A stretch of DNA of 64,000 bases from NCBI GenBank assembly GCA_028288725.1, contig JAQGIC010000074.1, positions 1-64,000 of the forward strand, given 5' to 3'. Positions within the stretch are counted from its first letter, which is position 1, and every line of letters begins with the position of its first letter. The notes beneath the pieces are model-generated. The model was not told the origin of the DNA. It did not search any database and saw only the letters and a program-made list of their open reading frames with translations. The position numbers and the translations under genes were made by a program. Source of the stretch: Rhodospirillales bacterium (lineage in GTDB: Bacteria; Pseudomonadota; Alphaproteobacteria; ATCC43930; CGMCC-115725). This document shows positions 43,903 to 51,520 of the stretch, piece by piece.

Positions 43903-44482
43903 CCGCGGCTTCACCCTGATGGAGGTGCTGGTGGCGCTGGTCGTCCTGGGCATCCTGATGGCCGGCCTCAGCCAGGGCATGCGGTTCGGCATGACCGCCT
44001 GGACGCGACAGGCCGCCCTGGTCGACCGGACCGCCGATCTGGACGCGGTCGATCGGACCGTGCGGGGCCTGCTCGGCAATGCCACCAGCGGCGTCGCCCA
44101 TGGCCGCAACGATTTTGTCGGCACGGCCGATGGCGTGACCTTCGACAGCGTGCTGCCGCTTGCCGTCGCGACCGGCACGCGGCGCGCCAAGATCACGCTC
44201 AAACTCGATGATCGGCACCGTTTGATGCTACATTGGGACAGCGCGCTGATCGATCCGGCCACCGCGGCGCCGGCCACGGGCGACGCGGTGATCGTCGATC
44301 ATCTGGAGAGCGTCTCCTTTGCCTATTGGCAGGCCGGCGGCGACGGATCGGGCTGGCGCGATCGCTGGACCATGGTCGCCGCACCCCCTCTAATCCGCCT
44401 GCGCCTCGTTTTTGCCAAGGGCGACCGTCGGCATTGGCCGGATATGATCGTTGCGCCGTTGATCGCAGAAGGCGGCGGCTGA
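43892..44482 (+). CDS. gspJ: Minor pseudopilin GspJ
   Basis: A 196-residue pseudopilin with leader MRSDRG and helix FTLMEVLVALVVLGILMAGLSQG, Glu at +5. The head contains WTRQAALVDRTADLDAVDRTVRGLLGN and the FAYWQAGGDGSGWRDRW segment seen in GspJ proteins, near the expected length. It joins I and K at the tip. It is the last gene of the tightly overlapping E-F-H-I-J group; a ~116-bp gap precedes gspL. Confidence 0.92.
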   Translation: MRSDRGFTLMEVLVALVVLGILMAGLSQGMRFGMTAWTRQAALVDRTADLDAVDRTVRGLLGNATSGVAHGRNDFVGTADGVTFDSVLPLAVATGTRRAKITLKLDDRHRLMLHWDSALIDPATAAPATGDAVIVDHLESVSFAYWQAGGDGSGWRDRWTMVAAPPLIRLRLVFAKGDRRHWPDMIVAPLIAEGGG

Positions 44483-44598
44483 AAAGCATCCTCTTTCATC
44501 TGTCGTCGGACACGGCTAATACTCTTGAAGCCGTGCGTGCGGCGCGCCGCGAGTACGTTGATTTAACGAATGATTCCGGGGGGGCCGCGCGAAACATC
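44483..44598 (+). promoter_or_regulatory. Gap inside the gsp operon, possible internal promoter
   Basis: This is the only gap of more than a few bases between gspE and gspD, where neighbouring genes overlap. It is lower in G+C than its surroundings and contains TAATAC (around 44517-44522), a fair -10 hexamer. A second promoter for gspL-M-N-D is plausible; alternatively gspL starts further upstream at GTG 44533. Confidence 0.35.
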
Positions 44599-45627
44599 GT
44601 GACCATCGGCGACTTCTTTACATGGTGGGGCGATCAGCTCCGTGCCTTGCTGCCGACCGGACTGGCCGGTGCGACGCCGCTCGACCACGACGCCGTCCTG
44701 ATCGCGATCGGCGACGCGCCCGATCTGGTCGATGTGGCCGTGCGCAAACGCGGTCAGATCAGCCGGCTCGGACGCTTCACGCTCGACCCGGCCGGCATCC
44801 GCACGATGAAGCAGGCCTGCGCGCTCCCCGGCCGGCCGAATGCGATCGTTCTGCGCCTCGCCGCCGACTTCCTGCTCGAGAAGCAGCTGACCCTGCCGCT
44901 CGCCGCCGAGCGCGACCTGGATCGGGTGCTGGGCTTCGAGATGGACCGGGAGACGCCCTTCGCAATCGACGAAGTCTATTGGGATGCGACGATTCTGGAG
45001 CGGGATCGGCGTCAGGGTCGGCTCAAGGTCCTGCTCTCGCTCGTGCCGCGCGCGCCTTTGGCCGAGTTGATCCAGACCTTGAGCGCGGCCGATCTCGCAC
45101 CGAGCATGCTGGCGCCGGTTCTGGCCGACGGCTCGGTTCGACCGATTCAGCTCGATCACAGCGCGCCGCGCGGCAGCGGCCGGGCCGTGCCGCTGCTGGC
45201 GACGGTGACCGCGGTGCTGGCGCTGGTCGCGATCGCGCTGCCCTTCGCCAAGCAGGCGATCGCCCTGCATTCGGCTGATGCCGCCATCGCGGCGCTGCAA
45301 CCGACCGTCGACGAGGCCGCCCAGCTGCGGCGGCAGATCACCGGCGGGGGTGGCGAGGCGATCGCGGCCGAACGCACGAAGCTGCCCAATCCGCTGAAGG
45401 TGCTTGCCGCCGCGACCCAGGCCCTGCCCGACGACACGCATCTGACCGATCTGTCGCTGAAGAACCACCGGCTGTCGCTGATCGGCCAGTCGGCCGCGGC
45501 CGCCCGCCTGCTGGGCGCGCTGGCCGCCGACCCGACCTTCAAGGACCCGGCCTTCGCCGCCCCGGTTACCAAGCTGGAAGCGAATCGTCAGGAGATCTTC
45601 TCGATCGCGACGGAGGTCACCCCCTGA
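44599..45627 (+). CDS. gspL: Type II secretion assembly protein GspL
   Basis: A 342-residue bitopic protein: an actin-like cytoplasmic domain (VLIAIGDAPDLVDVAVRKRGQISRLGRFTLDP ... LRLAADFLLEKQLTLPLAAERDLDRVLGFEMDRETPFAIDEVYWD), one membrane helix near residues 200-220 (LLATVTAVLALVAIALPFAKQAI) and a periplasmic ferredoxin-like PilN-type domain. The EMDRETPF(A/S) stretch is diagnostic of the GspL/PilM-PilN-like fusion. It recruits GspE to the membrane with GspM. I start at GTG 44599 because the protein then begins VTIGDFFTWWGDQLR like relatives; no good ribosome binding site decides it. It shares one base with gspM. Confidence 0.85.
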   Translation: MTIGDFFTWWGDQLRALLPTGLAGATPLDHDAVLIAIGDAPDLVDVAVRKRGQISRLGRFTLDPAGIRTMKQACALPGRPNAIVLRLAADFLLEKQLTLPLAAERDLDRVLGFEMDRETPFAIDEVYWDATILERDRRQGRLKVLLSLVPRAPLAELIQTLSAADLAPSMLAPVLADGSVRPIQLDHSAPRGSGRAVPLLATVTAVLALVAIALPFAKQAIALHSADAAIAALQPTVDEAAQLRRQITGGGGEAIAAERTKLPNPLKVLAAATQALPDDTHLTDLSLKNHRLSLIGQSAAAARLLGALAADPTFKDPAFAAPVTKLEANRQEIFSIATEVTP

Positions 45628-46196
45628 TGGCCGCCGCCCTTCCGACCGGCCGCCAGGGCCGGATGCTGGCGCTGGGCCTGCTGGTCCTGGCGGCGATCGT
45701 GGTCTGGCTCGGCGTGGCTGCCCCCTTGATGGATCTGTACGACGCGCAGACGGCCAAGCTGGCGCAACGTCTGGCGCTGGCCGATCGCATGGCCGCGCTG
45801 GCGGCCGAGGTGCCCGACCTGAAGACCCGCGCCGCGGCCGTTCCGGCCAACAACGGCACCGCGACCTTCGAGGGTGCCACCGACGCATTGGCGGGGGCCA
45901 CGCTGCAGTCGCAATTGCAGTCGCTCGCCGCCACCGCCGGCGCGACCCTGTCGAGCATGGAAACGCTGACCGCCGAACAGTCCGGTCCCTATCGCCGGAT
46001 CGGCGTCAAGCTGAGCATCAGCGCGCCGCTGCCGGTGCTGGCCCAACTGCTCGCCCAGATCGACCAGGCCCGCCCGCCGATGCTGGTGGACGATCTGCAG
46101 ATCCATGGCTCGCCGATCGTCCTGCCGGGCATCGCGGCCTCGGCGCTCGATGTCGGCTTTACCGTCTACGGCTTCCGCAGCGGGAGCGCGCCATGA
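45627..46196 (+). CDS. gspM: Type II secretion assembly protein GspM
   Basis: A 189-residue bitopic protein with one N-terminal membrane helix (MLALGLLVLAAIVVWLGVAAPLMDLY), a coiled coil (AQTAKLAQRLALADRMAALAAEVPDLKTRAA) and a periplasmic ferredoxin-like domain (ATLQSQLQSLAATAGATLSSMETL ... VGFTVYGF). This is the GspM/PilO layout. It pairs with GspL. The start overlaps the gspL stop as TGATG and its stop overlaps the next gene as ATGA. Confidence 0.88.
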   Translation: MAAALPTGRQGRMLALGLLVLAAIVVWLGVAAPLMDLYDAQTAKLAQRLALADRMAALAAEVPDLKTRAAAVPANNGTATFEGATDALAGATLQSQLQSLAATAGATLSSMETLTAEQSGPYRRIGVKLSISAPLPVLAQLLAQIDQARPPMLVDDLQIHGSPIVLPGIAASALDVGFTVYGFRSGSAP

Positions 46197-46864
46197 CCCC
46201 GCGCGACCTGAGCCTGGCCGGGCTGGGGCTGATTTCGGTCGCCTTGCTGGGCGTGATCGCGATGGAGGCGTTCCGGGCGCCGGCCCCTGCCGCCACCGCC
46301 GCGGCACCGATCCAGGCGAGCCGACTGCCGGATGCCGCCGTCGATGACGCTGCCAGCTTCGTTCCGATCATTCTGGCGCGGCCGTTGTTCGCGATCGACC
46401 GGCGGCCCAAGGCCGGCCCGACGCCCGTCGGCGCGCCGTCCGACGACCTGCCGCGGCTGGCCGGCATTCTGATCGATCGCACCCAGCGCCGCGCGATCTT
46501 TCAGCCACCGGGCGACGGCAAGCCGGCCACCCTGGTCGAGGGCGACCAGATCGCCGGCTGGCAGATCCAGAAAATCGCCGCCGACGGCGTGACCTTGACG
46601 GGGCCGAAGGGCACGCTAACCCTGCAGCCCAAGGCCGACCCGTCGCTGACGCCCGCATCGACCGTCGATCCGACGGCGCCGGGCGCCGCGCCGCGGCCGC
46701 CACCGAATAGTCCGCGCCAATTCCTCCCGGGCGGCATGCAATTGCCGCCTGGCGTCCCGAACCCGTTCGCCGGGCAGACCGCGCCCGCTCAAACCCGCCC
46801 CGCCGTCCCGCAACCCGCTAGTCGCCAGCCAGGGGGCGCGCCCGTCGCGCCGAACCGCAGATGA
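46193..46864 (+). CDS. Type II secretion protein, GspC/GspN-like
   Basis: A 223-residue protein with an N-terminal membrane anchor (LAGLGLISVALLGVIAMEAF), an HR-like domain (about residues 55-150: VPIILARPLFAIDRRPKAGPTP ... LPRLAGILIDRTQRRAIFQPPGDGKPATLVEGDQIAGWQIQKIAADGVTLTGPKGTLTL) and a Pro/Ala-rich tail. The HR domain of GspC contacts the secretin; the PDZ domain of classical GspC is absent, and relatives are often called GspN. It occupies the slot just before gspD, where gspC would be expected functionally. It overlaps gspM and gspD by 4 bases each. Confidence 0.75.
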   Translation: MTPRDLSLAGLGLISVALLGVIAMEAFRAPAPAATAAAPIQASRLPDAAVDDAASFVPIILARPLFAIDRRPKAGPTPVGAPSDDLPRLAGILIDRTQRRAIFQPPGDGKPATLVEGDQIAGWQIQKIAADGVTLTGPKGTLTLQPKADPSLTPASTVDPTAPGAAPRPPPNSPRQFLPGGMQLPPGVPNPFAGQTAPAQTRPAVPQPASRQPGGAPVAPNRR

Positions 46865-49113
46865 AGCTTCGTCAGATCGTTCCCGCCGTCCTGCTGTCCC
46901 TCGCCGCCTGCAATACGCATCCGGTCGAGCCCCTGACGCCGCTGCCCGGCGATCCCGCAGGCGATCGCGGCGCCGCCGGTGCCCGGATCAGCGGCGGGCT
47001 GGCTGCCGACCAGGCCACGACGCCGGGGGCGGAGGTGGCGCTCGGTACCAACGTCGCGACCGCGCCGGGGCGCCGGCCGAGCCTCGGCGGCCCGGCCGAT
47101 GTGACGCTGAATTTCGTCGATACCGATATCCGCGAGATCGCCCGCTCGATCCTGGGCGGCACGCTCAAGGTCAATTACACGATCGATCCGGCGGTGCGCG
47201 GCACGGCGACGATCGAAACCGCCCAGCCGGTCGCGCGCGACCAGCTGCTGGGCATCCTGCAGACGCTGCTGGCCCAGAACGGCGCCACGCTGAACGAGCA
47301 GAACGGTCTCTACCGCGTGCTGCCGTCCAATGGCCCCGGCGCCAACGCCGCCCTGGTCGGCGCCGACGGTGTCGGCTCCGGCACCCAGATGATCACGCTG
47401 CGCTACGCCTCGGCCAAGGACCTGGCCAAGGTGCTGGAGCCGTTCGTGACCGAGGGCGGCAAGGTCAGCCCCGACCCGGCCCATAACGCGATCGTCGTCA
47501 GCGGCGATCCGGCGGCGCGCGAAAGCCTGATCGGCCTGATCCGCGCGTTCGACATCGATCTGCTGGCCGGTCAATCCTACGCGGTCTTCCCGGTCAATAC
47601 CGGCGATCCGACCAAGCTCGCCGGCGATCTGTCCAAGGCATTCGGCAGCGAACAGGACGGCCCGGTCGCCGGCATGGTCAAGGTCATTCCGATGGAGCGG
47701 GTCAATGCGGTGCTCGTCGTGTCGTCGCAAGCCCGCTACATCCAGGATGCCCGTCGCCTGTTCGCGCTGATCGATCGCGCCAAGAGCGCGAGCGCGCGCA
47801 ATTGGCACGTCTATTACGTCCAGAACGGCGACAGCCGGGATCTGGAAAACCTGCTGCAGCGTGCCTTCACGCCCGGCCATGTCACCGGCGGCGGCGACAG
47901 CGGCTCCGGTTCGACCGCACCCAATTTCGACCAGATCTCGCTGAATTCGAATTCGGGGGGCCAGAGCGGCGGGATCGGCGGCACCGGCGGGATCGGCGGC
48001 ACCAGCGGGATCGGCGGTACGGGCGGGATCGGCGGCACCGGCGGGACGACCGGCGGATTGGCCGGCAGCAGCAGCACCTCCCAGAGCCAGTTCGGCGCCG
48101 GCACGCCGCAAAGCAATGCATCGCCGTCCCAGGACGCGCTGTCGAGCCCGTCGGGCAACGACAAGGAGCAGGACACCAACAGCATCCGCATCATCGCCAA
48201 CCGGCACAATAATGCGCTGCTGATCTACGGAACGCCCCAAGAACAGAGCCTGATTTCGGCCATGCTGCACAAGATCGACATCCTGCCGCTGCAGGTCCGC
48301 ATCGACGCGACCATCGCCGAGGTCACGCTGACGGACAATCTGCAATATGGCACCCAGTTCTTCTTCAAGAACGGCGGGCTGAACGGGACTCTGTCGAATG
48401 CCACGACCGGCGCCACCACGGGGGCCTTCCCCGGCTTCGTGCTGGCCAAGACCACGAGTGCCGTGCGGGCGACCTTGAGCGCGCTGCAGGCGGTGACGAA
48501 CGTGCGCGTGCTGTCCTCGCCCCAGCTGATGGTGCTCGACAATGAAAAGGCCAGCCTGCAGGTCGGTGACAACGTGCCGATCCTGACCCAGAGCACGACC
48601 TCGCAGGTCACCACGACCCCGGCGACGGTCAACAGCATCACCTATCTGCAGACCGGCGTGATCCTGCAGGTCATCCCCAGGGTCAACGCCGGCGGCCTGG
48701 TCTCGCTCGACATCTCGCAGGAGGTGAGCGAACCGTCGACCGTCACAAGCTCGACCATCGGCTCGCCGACCATCTCCGAGCGCAAGGTGCAAAGCCGGGT
48801 CGTGATCCAGGACGGCCAGACCGTCGGCCTGGCCGGCCTGATCCGCGACAATGCCAGCGTGGGCAATTCGGGCATACCCTGGCTGAAGGACATCCCGCTG
48901 CTGGGCAGTCTGCTGGGAACCCAGGACAATACAAGGACCCGAACCGAGCTCCTGGTACTGATCACGCCGCACGTGATCCATGATCAGCGCGACGCCCGGG
49001 CGCTGACCGAGGATCTGCGGCTCAACCTCGGCCATGCCGGCCTGGTGCCGCAGGAGCTGGACGCCCTGCCGCTGTCCGGATCGACCAACCCGAATGCCGT
49101 GCTCGGCCGCTAG
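46861..49113 (+). CDS. gspD: Type II secretion secretin, lipoprotein type
   Basis: The 750-residue outer-membrane channel. It begins with a lipoprotein signal peptide (lipobox LAAC, C17) instead of a plain signal peptide, so the secretin is probably self-targeting, as known for the liposecretin HxcQ of Pseudomonas; no GspS pilotin is seen. N0-N3 domains (VTLNFVDTDIREIARSILGGTLKVNYTIDP ..., ARDQLLGILQTLLAQNG) precede the secretin core (LQVGDNVPILTQSTTSQVTTTPATVNSITYLQTGVILQVIPRVN ... VVIQDGQTVGLAGLIRD). Residues ~371-394 are a tandem GIGGTG/S repeat inside an N3 loop. The TAG stop is part of a palindrome. Confidence 0.94.
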   Translation: MKLRQIVPAVLLSLAACNTHPVEPLTPLPGDPAGDRGAAGARISGGLAADQATTPGAEVALGTNVATAPGRRPSLGGPADVTLNFVDTDIREIARSILGGTLKVNYTIDPAVRGTATIETAQPVARDQLLGILQTLLAQNGATLNEQNGLYRVLPSNGPGANAALVGADGVGSGTQMITLRYASAKDLAKVLEPFVTEGGKVSPDPAHNAIVVSGDPAARESLIGLIRAFDIDLLAGQSYAVFPVNTGDPTKLAGDLSKAFGSEQDGPVAGMVKVIPMERVNAVLVVSSQARYIQDARRLFALIDRAKSASARNWHVYYVQNGDSRDLENLLQRAFTPGHVTGGGDSGSGSTAPNFDQISLNSNSGGQSGGIGGTGGIGGTSGIGGTGGIGGTGGTTGGLAGSSSTSQSQFGAGTPQSNASPSQDALSSPSGNDKEQDTNSIRIIANRHNNALLIYGTPQEQSLISAMLHKIDILPLQVRIDATIAEVTLTDNLQYGTQFFFKNGGLNGTLSNATTGATTGAFPGFVLAKTTSAVRATLSALQAVTNVRVLSSPQLMVLDNEKASLQVGDNVPILTQSTTSQVTTTPATVNSITYLQTGVILQVIPRVNAGGLVSLDISQEVSEPSTVTSSTIGSPTISERKVQSRVVIQDGQTVGLAGLIRDNASVGNSGIPWLKDIPLLGSLLGTQDNTRTRTELLVLITPHVIHDQRDARALTEDLRLNLGHAGLVPQELDALPLSGSTNPNAVLGR
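47971..48042 (+). repeat. Four tandem 18-bp units inside gspD
   Basis: Units at 47971, 47989, 48007 and 48025 read GGGATCGGCGGCACCGGC with one or two changes and encode GIGGT(G/S) four times. The flanks are also Gly/Ser-rich (NSNSGGQSG before, GTTGGLAGSSSTSQ after). The array lies in the N3 insertion loop of the secretin. Unit number may vary by slippage. Confidence 0.9.
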
Positions 49114-49215
49114 AGCATGGCTCGATTTCTCGAAATCGAACCATGCTCGGATGTTATCGATCTGGCGCGAATTCTTTCCGTTCGGATGAAGGCATCCGAA
49201 CGGAAAGCACGCTAG
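49111..49215. repeat. Two palindromes between gspD and gspK (TAGAG-type element R1)
   Basis: The gspD stop TAG (49111-49113) opens the element TAGAGCATGG. Hairpin A pairs 49113-49120 with 49141-49148 and 49122-49128 with 49133-49139, loop CTCG. Hairpin B pairs CTTTCCGTTCGGATG (49174-49188) perfectly with 49193-49207, loop AAGG. The element closes with GCTAGA 5 bases before the gspK ATG, and no Shine-Dalgarno is visible there. Such structure could attenuate expression between gspD and gspK. Confidence 0.8.
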
Positions 49216-49219
49216 ACCC

Positions 49220-50041
49220 ATGGCGGCGGTCGCGGCACGCCCCGGCAACCGCGGCTTCGCGCTGCTGATCGTGCTGTGGGCGCTGGTGCTGCTGGCGCTG
49301 ATCGTGACCGAGCTGGGCACGAGCGGGCGGATGGAATCGAAGATCGCCCGCAATCTGATGGCCAATGCCGAGGCCGAGGCGGCGGCCGACGGGGCGGTGC
49401 ATCAGGCGATCTTTCACCTGGCCGACAGCTCGGGTCAGGCCTGGCAAGCCGACGGCGCGCTGCGCCATCTGACCGTCGGCCCGATACCGGTCGATGTCCG
49501 CATGGACGACGACGCCGGCAAGGTCAACCCGAACCTGGCCGACCCCGCCCTGCTCCAGGCGCTGCTGGTCGTGCTGGGCGCCGACCAGCGCCAAGCCCAG
49601 ACCGTGACCCAGGGCATCATCGAGTGGCGCGGCGGCGCCCCGCCCGAACAGCAGGCGACCATCGCCCAGCGCTATCAGACGGCCGGCCTCAAGTATCAGC
49701 CGAGCTTCGCGCCGTTCGAGTCGGTCGACGACGTCGGCTTGGTCCTGGGCCTGCCGCATGACCTGGCGGCCCGGCTGGAGCCGCATCTGTCGGTCCATCA
49801 GATCGGCATCGCCGATCCGGCGCGGGCCGACCCGGTCGTGGCCCGCGCGCTGGCCCAATTGCCGGGAACCGCGTCGGCGGCAAATCCGGCCGTGCCGATG
49901 GCCTATCGCAGCGTCTCGATCACCGCGGTCGCCCGCCCCGCCAACGGCGCTCAATTCACCCGCCGCGCCGTGATCCGGATCGGTCCGGGCCTACCGCGCG
50001 GCTATGCCCTGCTGGTGTGGGATGCGCCGGCCGGGGACTAG
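49220..50041 (+). CDS. gspK: Minor pseudopilin GspK
   Basis: A 273-residue pseudopilin, the largest of the tip set. The leader ends RG and the helix is FALLIVLWALVLLALIVTEL; the usual Glu at +5 is replaced by Ile, as is normal for GspK, which caps the tip. The head contains an alpha-helical insert and the GspK blocks MDDDAGKVNPNLADPALLQALL and AIAQRYQTAGLKYQPSFAPFESVDDVGLVLG. It is separated from gspD by two hairpins and lacks a visible Shine-Dalgarno. Its TAG stop starts the palindromic element R2. Confidence 0.92.
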   Translation: MAAVAARPGNRGFALLIVLWALVLLALIVTELGTSGRMESKIARNLMANAEAEAAADGAVHQAIFHLADSSGQAWQADGALRHLTVGPIPVDVRMDDDAGKVNPNLADPALLQALLVVLGADQRQAQTVTQGIIEWRGGAPPEQQATIAQRYQTAGLKYQPSFAPFESVDDVGLVLGLPHDLAARLEPHLSVHQIGIADPARADPVVARALAQLPGTASAANPAVPMAYRSVSITAVARPANGAQFTRRAVIRIGPGLPRGYALLVWDAPAGD

Positions 50042-50112
50042 AGTGCGATTCAGATATGAGGCCTGCTCGGCCTCATATCTGAATCGCACTCTGAATCAAA
50101 TATTTAGAGCCC
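50039..50112. repeat. TAGAG-type palindromic element R2 with a 23-bp perfect stem
   Basis: Arms 50041-50063 and 50069-50091 pair without a mismatch around the loop TGCTC. The left end supplies the TAG stop of gspK; after the hairpin comes CTCTGAATCAAATATTTAGAG (imperfect small dyad) reaching the convergent gspG stop. Reverse-complemented, the element aligns along its length with R3 (56162-56234) and R4 (58705-58776). As RNA it would be an efficient shared terminator. Confidence 0.9.
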
Positions 50113-50567
50113 TATTGACTGTTGCAGACGGTCGCGTTCTCGCCGCTGCCGCCGGGCTGCCCCGAGGCGCCGTAGCTGCAGATGTCGAACGGCAGGCCGG
50201 TGCGGGCGCTGGGATTGCGGTATTGAAACGGCCGGCCCCACGGATCGACCGGGGCCTTGCCGTCCTTCAGGTACGGGCCATGCCAATTGGCCACGCCCGA
50301 TGGCGCCGCCACCAACGCGTCCAGCCCCTGATCGGTCGAGGGATAGGCGCCGACATCCAGCCGGTAGAATTCGAGCACATCGGTCAACTGGCCGATCGAT
50401 TGGGCCGCGATCTTCTGTTTGGCATTGCCGAACAGCGTCATGACGCGCGGCGCCACCAGTGCCGCCAACAGACCGAGGATCGCGATCACGACCAGCAGTT
50501 CGAGCAAGGTGAAGCCGCGCTGACGGCGACGATCGACGGGCGCTGAGACGGGCATGGAGCGAGACAT
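50112..50567 (-). CDS. gspG: Major pseudopilin GspG
   Basis: A 151-residue pseudopilin, the main subunit of the pseudopilus. The leader ends QRG and the helix is FTLLELLVVIAILGLLAALV with Glu at +5; YRLDVGAYPSTDQGLDALV, WHGPYLKDG and DPWGRPFQYRNP are the GspG signatures. In the C-terminal loop the usual 'ADG' calcium ligand reads ASG, and cysteines C130 and C148 bracket the loop, which suggests a disulfide in place of bound calcium. It is on the opposite strand, convergent with gspK, not in the usual E-F-G-H order. An AAGGA site precedes ATG 50567. Confidence 0.93.
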   Translation of the reverse strand: MSRSMPVSAPVDRRRQRGFTLLELLVVIAILGLLAALVAPRVMTLFGNAKQKIAAQSIGQLTDVLEFYRLDVGAYPSTDQGLDALVAAPSGVANWHGPYLKDGKAPVDPWGRPFQYRNPSARTGLPFDICSYGASGQPGGSGENATVCNSQ

Positions 50568-50726
50568 CCGGGATCCTTGAGAGACGGGCCGGAGTGTGGC
50601 GACATTCCCCGGCGGAGACAACCCGCGAGGGCGCCCTTGCCAAGCGAACGGCGTGGCGGTCAAAATCCCTCCAGCCAAATTCGGACCGGTCCGATAATTC
50701 TTCAGGCGCCCGATTGGAGCTGTCTC

Positions 50727-51419
50727 TTGAGCGCAAGCCCCCCGTCCCCTTCTGCCTGGCGCACGCGCTGGTTCTTCGTCTGTCCGGTCGATCTGCTGGC
50801 CGAGGATGATTGTCACGTGACCGTCGATCTGCCGGAGCTGTCGATCACGCTGCAGAACTTCCGCGGCACGCTGTCGGGCTTCCGCAATATCTGCTCGCAC
50901 CAGCAGCTGCCGATGCGCGCGGCGGGTCTGGGCCGGGGCCCCCTGCGCTGCCAGCAGCATGGCTGGACCTATAATGCCGACGGCATTCCGGTCGGCATTC
51001 CCGACGGCGACGAGACGATCGAGACCGACGTCGCCACCCGGCGCCTGCTCGCCCTGCGGCCGATTGGCGTCGCCGCGATCGAGGGCGGCATCTTTGCCCG
51101 GGTCGAGGATGACGGCAGCCTGCCGGATGCCAAATGGTTCGCCGATGCCGAGCTGGCGGGTGCCACACGGCGCCAGGCCGTGACGCGGCGACTGCCGGCC
51201 GGCAGCCCACCGCCGATCGACGGCCCGACCTTGAGCAACCTCTCGATCGAGCTGATGGGCGATTTCGCACTTTTGGGCTGGGTCGTGCCGCAGGGGCCGG
51301 ACGCGATCAGCGCGACGGTGGCGCTCTATGCGCTGGCCGAGGCGCCGGAAGAGATTCCGGCCGAGACCCGCGCGGTCTATGACAAGGCGGCCCTGGCACT
51401 GGAACAGGCCGCCGCCTGA
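50727..51419 (+). CDS. Rieske [2Fe-2S] domain protein
   Basis: A 230-residue cytosolic protein. The Rieske cluster ligands are C56-x-H58 in NICSHQQLPMR and C75-x2-H78 in LRCQQHGWTYNADG, as in the oxygenase alpha-subunit N-terminal domain, but the protein is far too short to include the mononuclear-iron catalytic domain. The remainder (RLLALRPIGVAAIEGGIFARVED ... FALLGWVVPQGPDAISATVALYALAE) has no assigned role. A redox carrier function is inferred. The start is probably TTG 50727, with GGAG about 10 bases upstream; no ATG is available in frame near the N-terminus. It is divergent from gspG. Confidence 0.75.
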   Translation: MSASPPSPSAWRTRWFFVCPVDLLAEDDCHVTVDLPELSITLQNFRGTLSGFRNICSHQQLPMRAAGLGRGPLRCQQHGWTYNADGIPVGIPDGDETIETDVATRRLLALRPIGVAAIEGGIFARVEDDGSLPDAKWFADAELAGATRRQAVTRRLPAGSPPPIDGPTLSNLSIELMGDFALLGWVVPQGPDAISATVALYALAEAPEEIPAETRAVYDKAALALEQAAA

Positions 51420-51520
51420 CCTGCCTGGCCGCACCCATCCTGCTGTCAATGGACCCTTAAGCGGCAAACTGTCATGATCCGCTTCCCACCAAGCCCGCAC
51501 GAGACGGGTATCGGAGCGGC

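Noticed and set aside
47971-48042. Tandem repeats considered as a CRISPR-like array
   Set aside because: The units are adjacent without spacers, in frame and encode a glycine-rich loop of the secretin.
46789-49365. A minus-strand open frame of about 860 codons
   Set aside because: It is antisense to the secretin and runs across several genes; composition is that of a shadow frame.
50041-50091. Hairpin R2 considered as a tRNA or other stable RNA gene
   Set aside because: It is one long perfect stem with a 5-base loop and no cloverleaf; it recurs elsewhere as a repeat.
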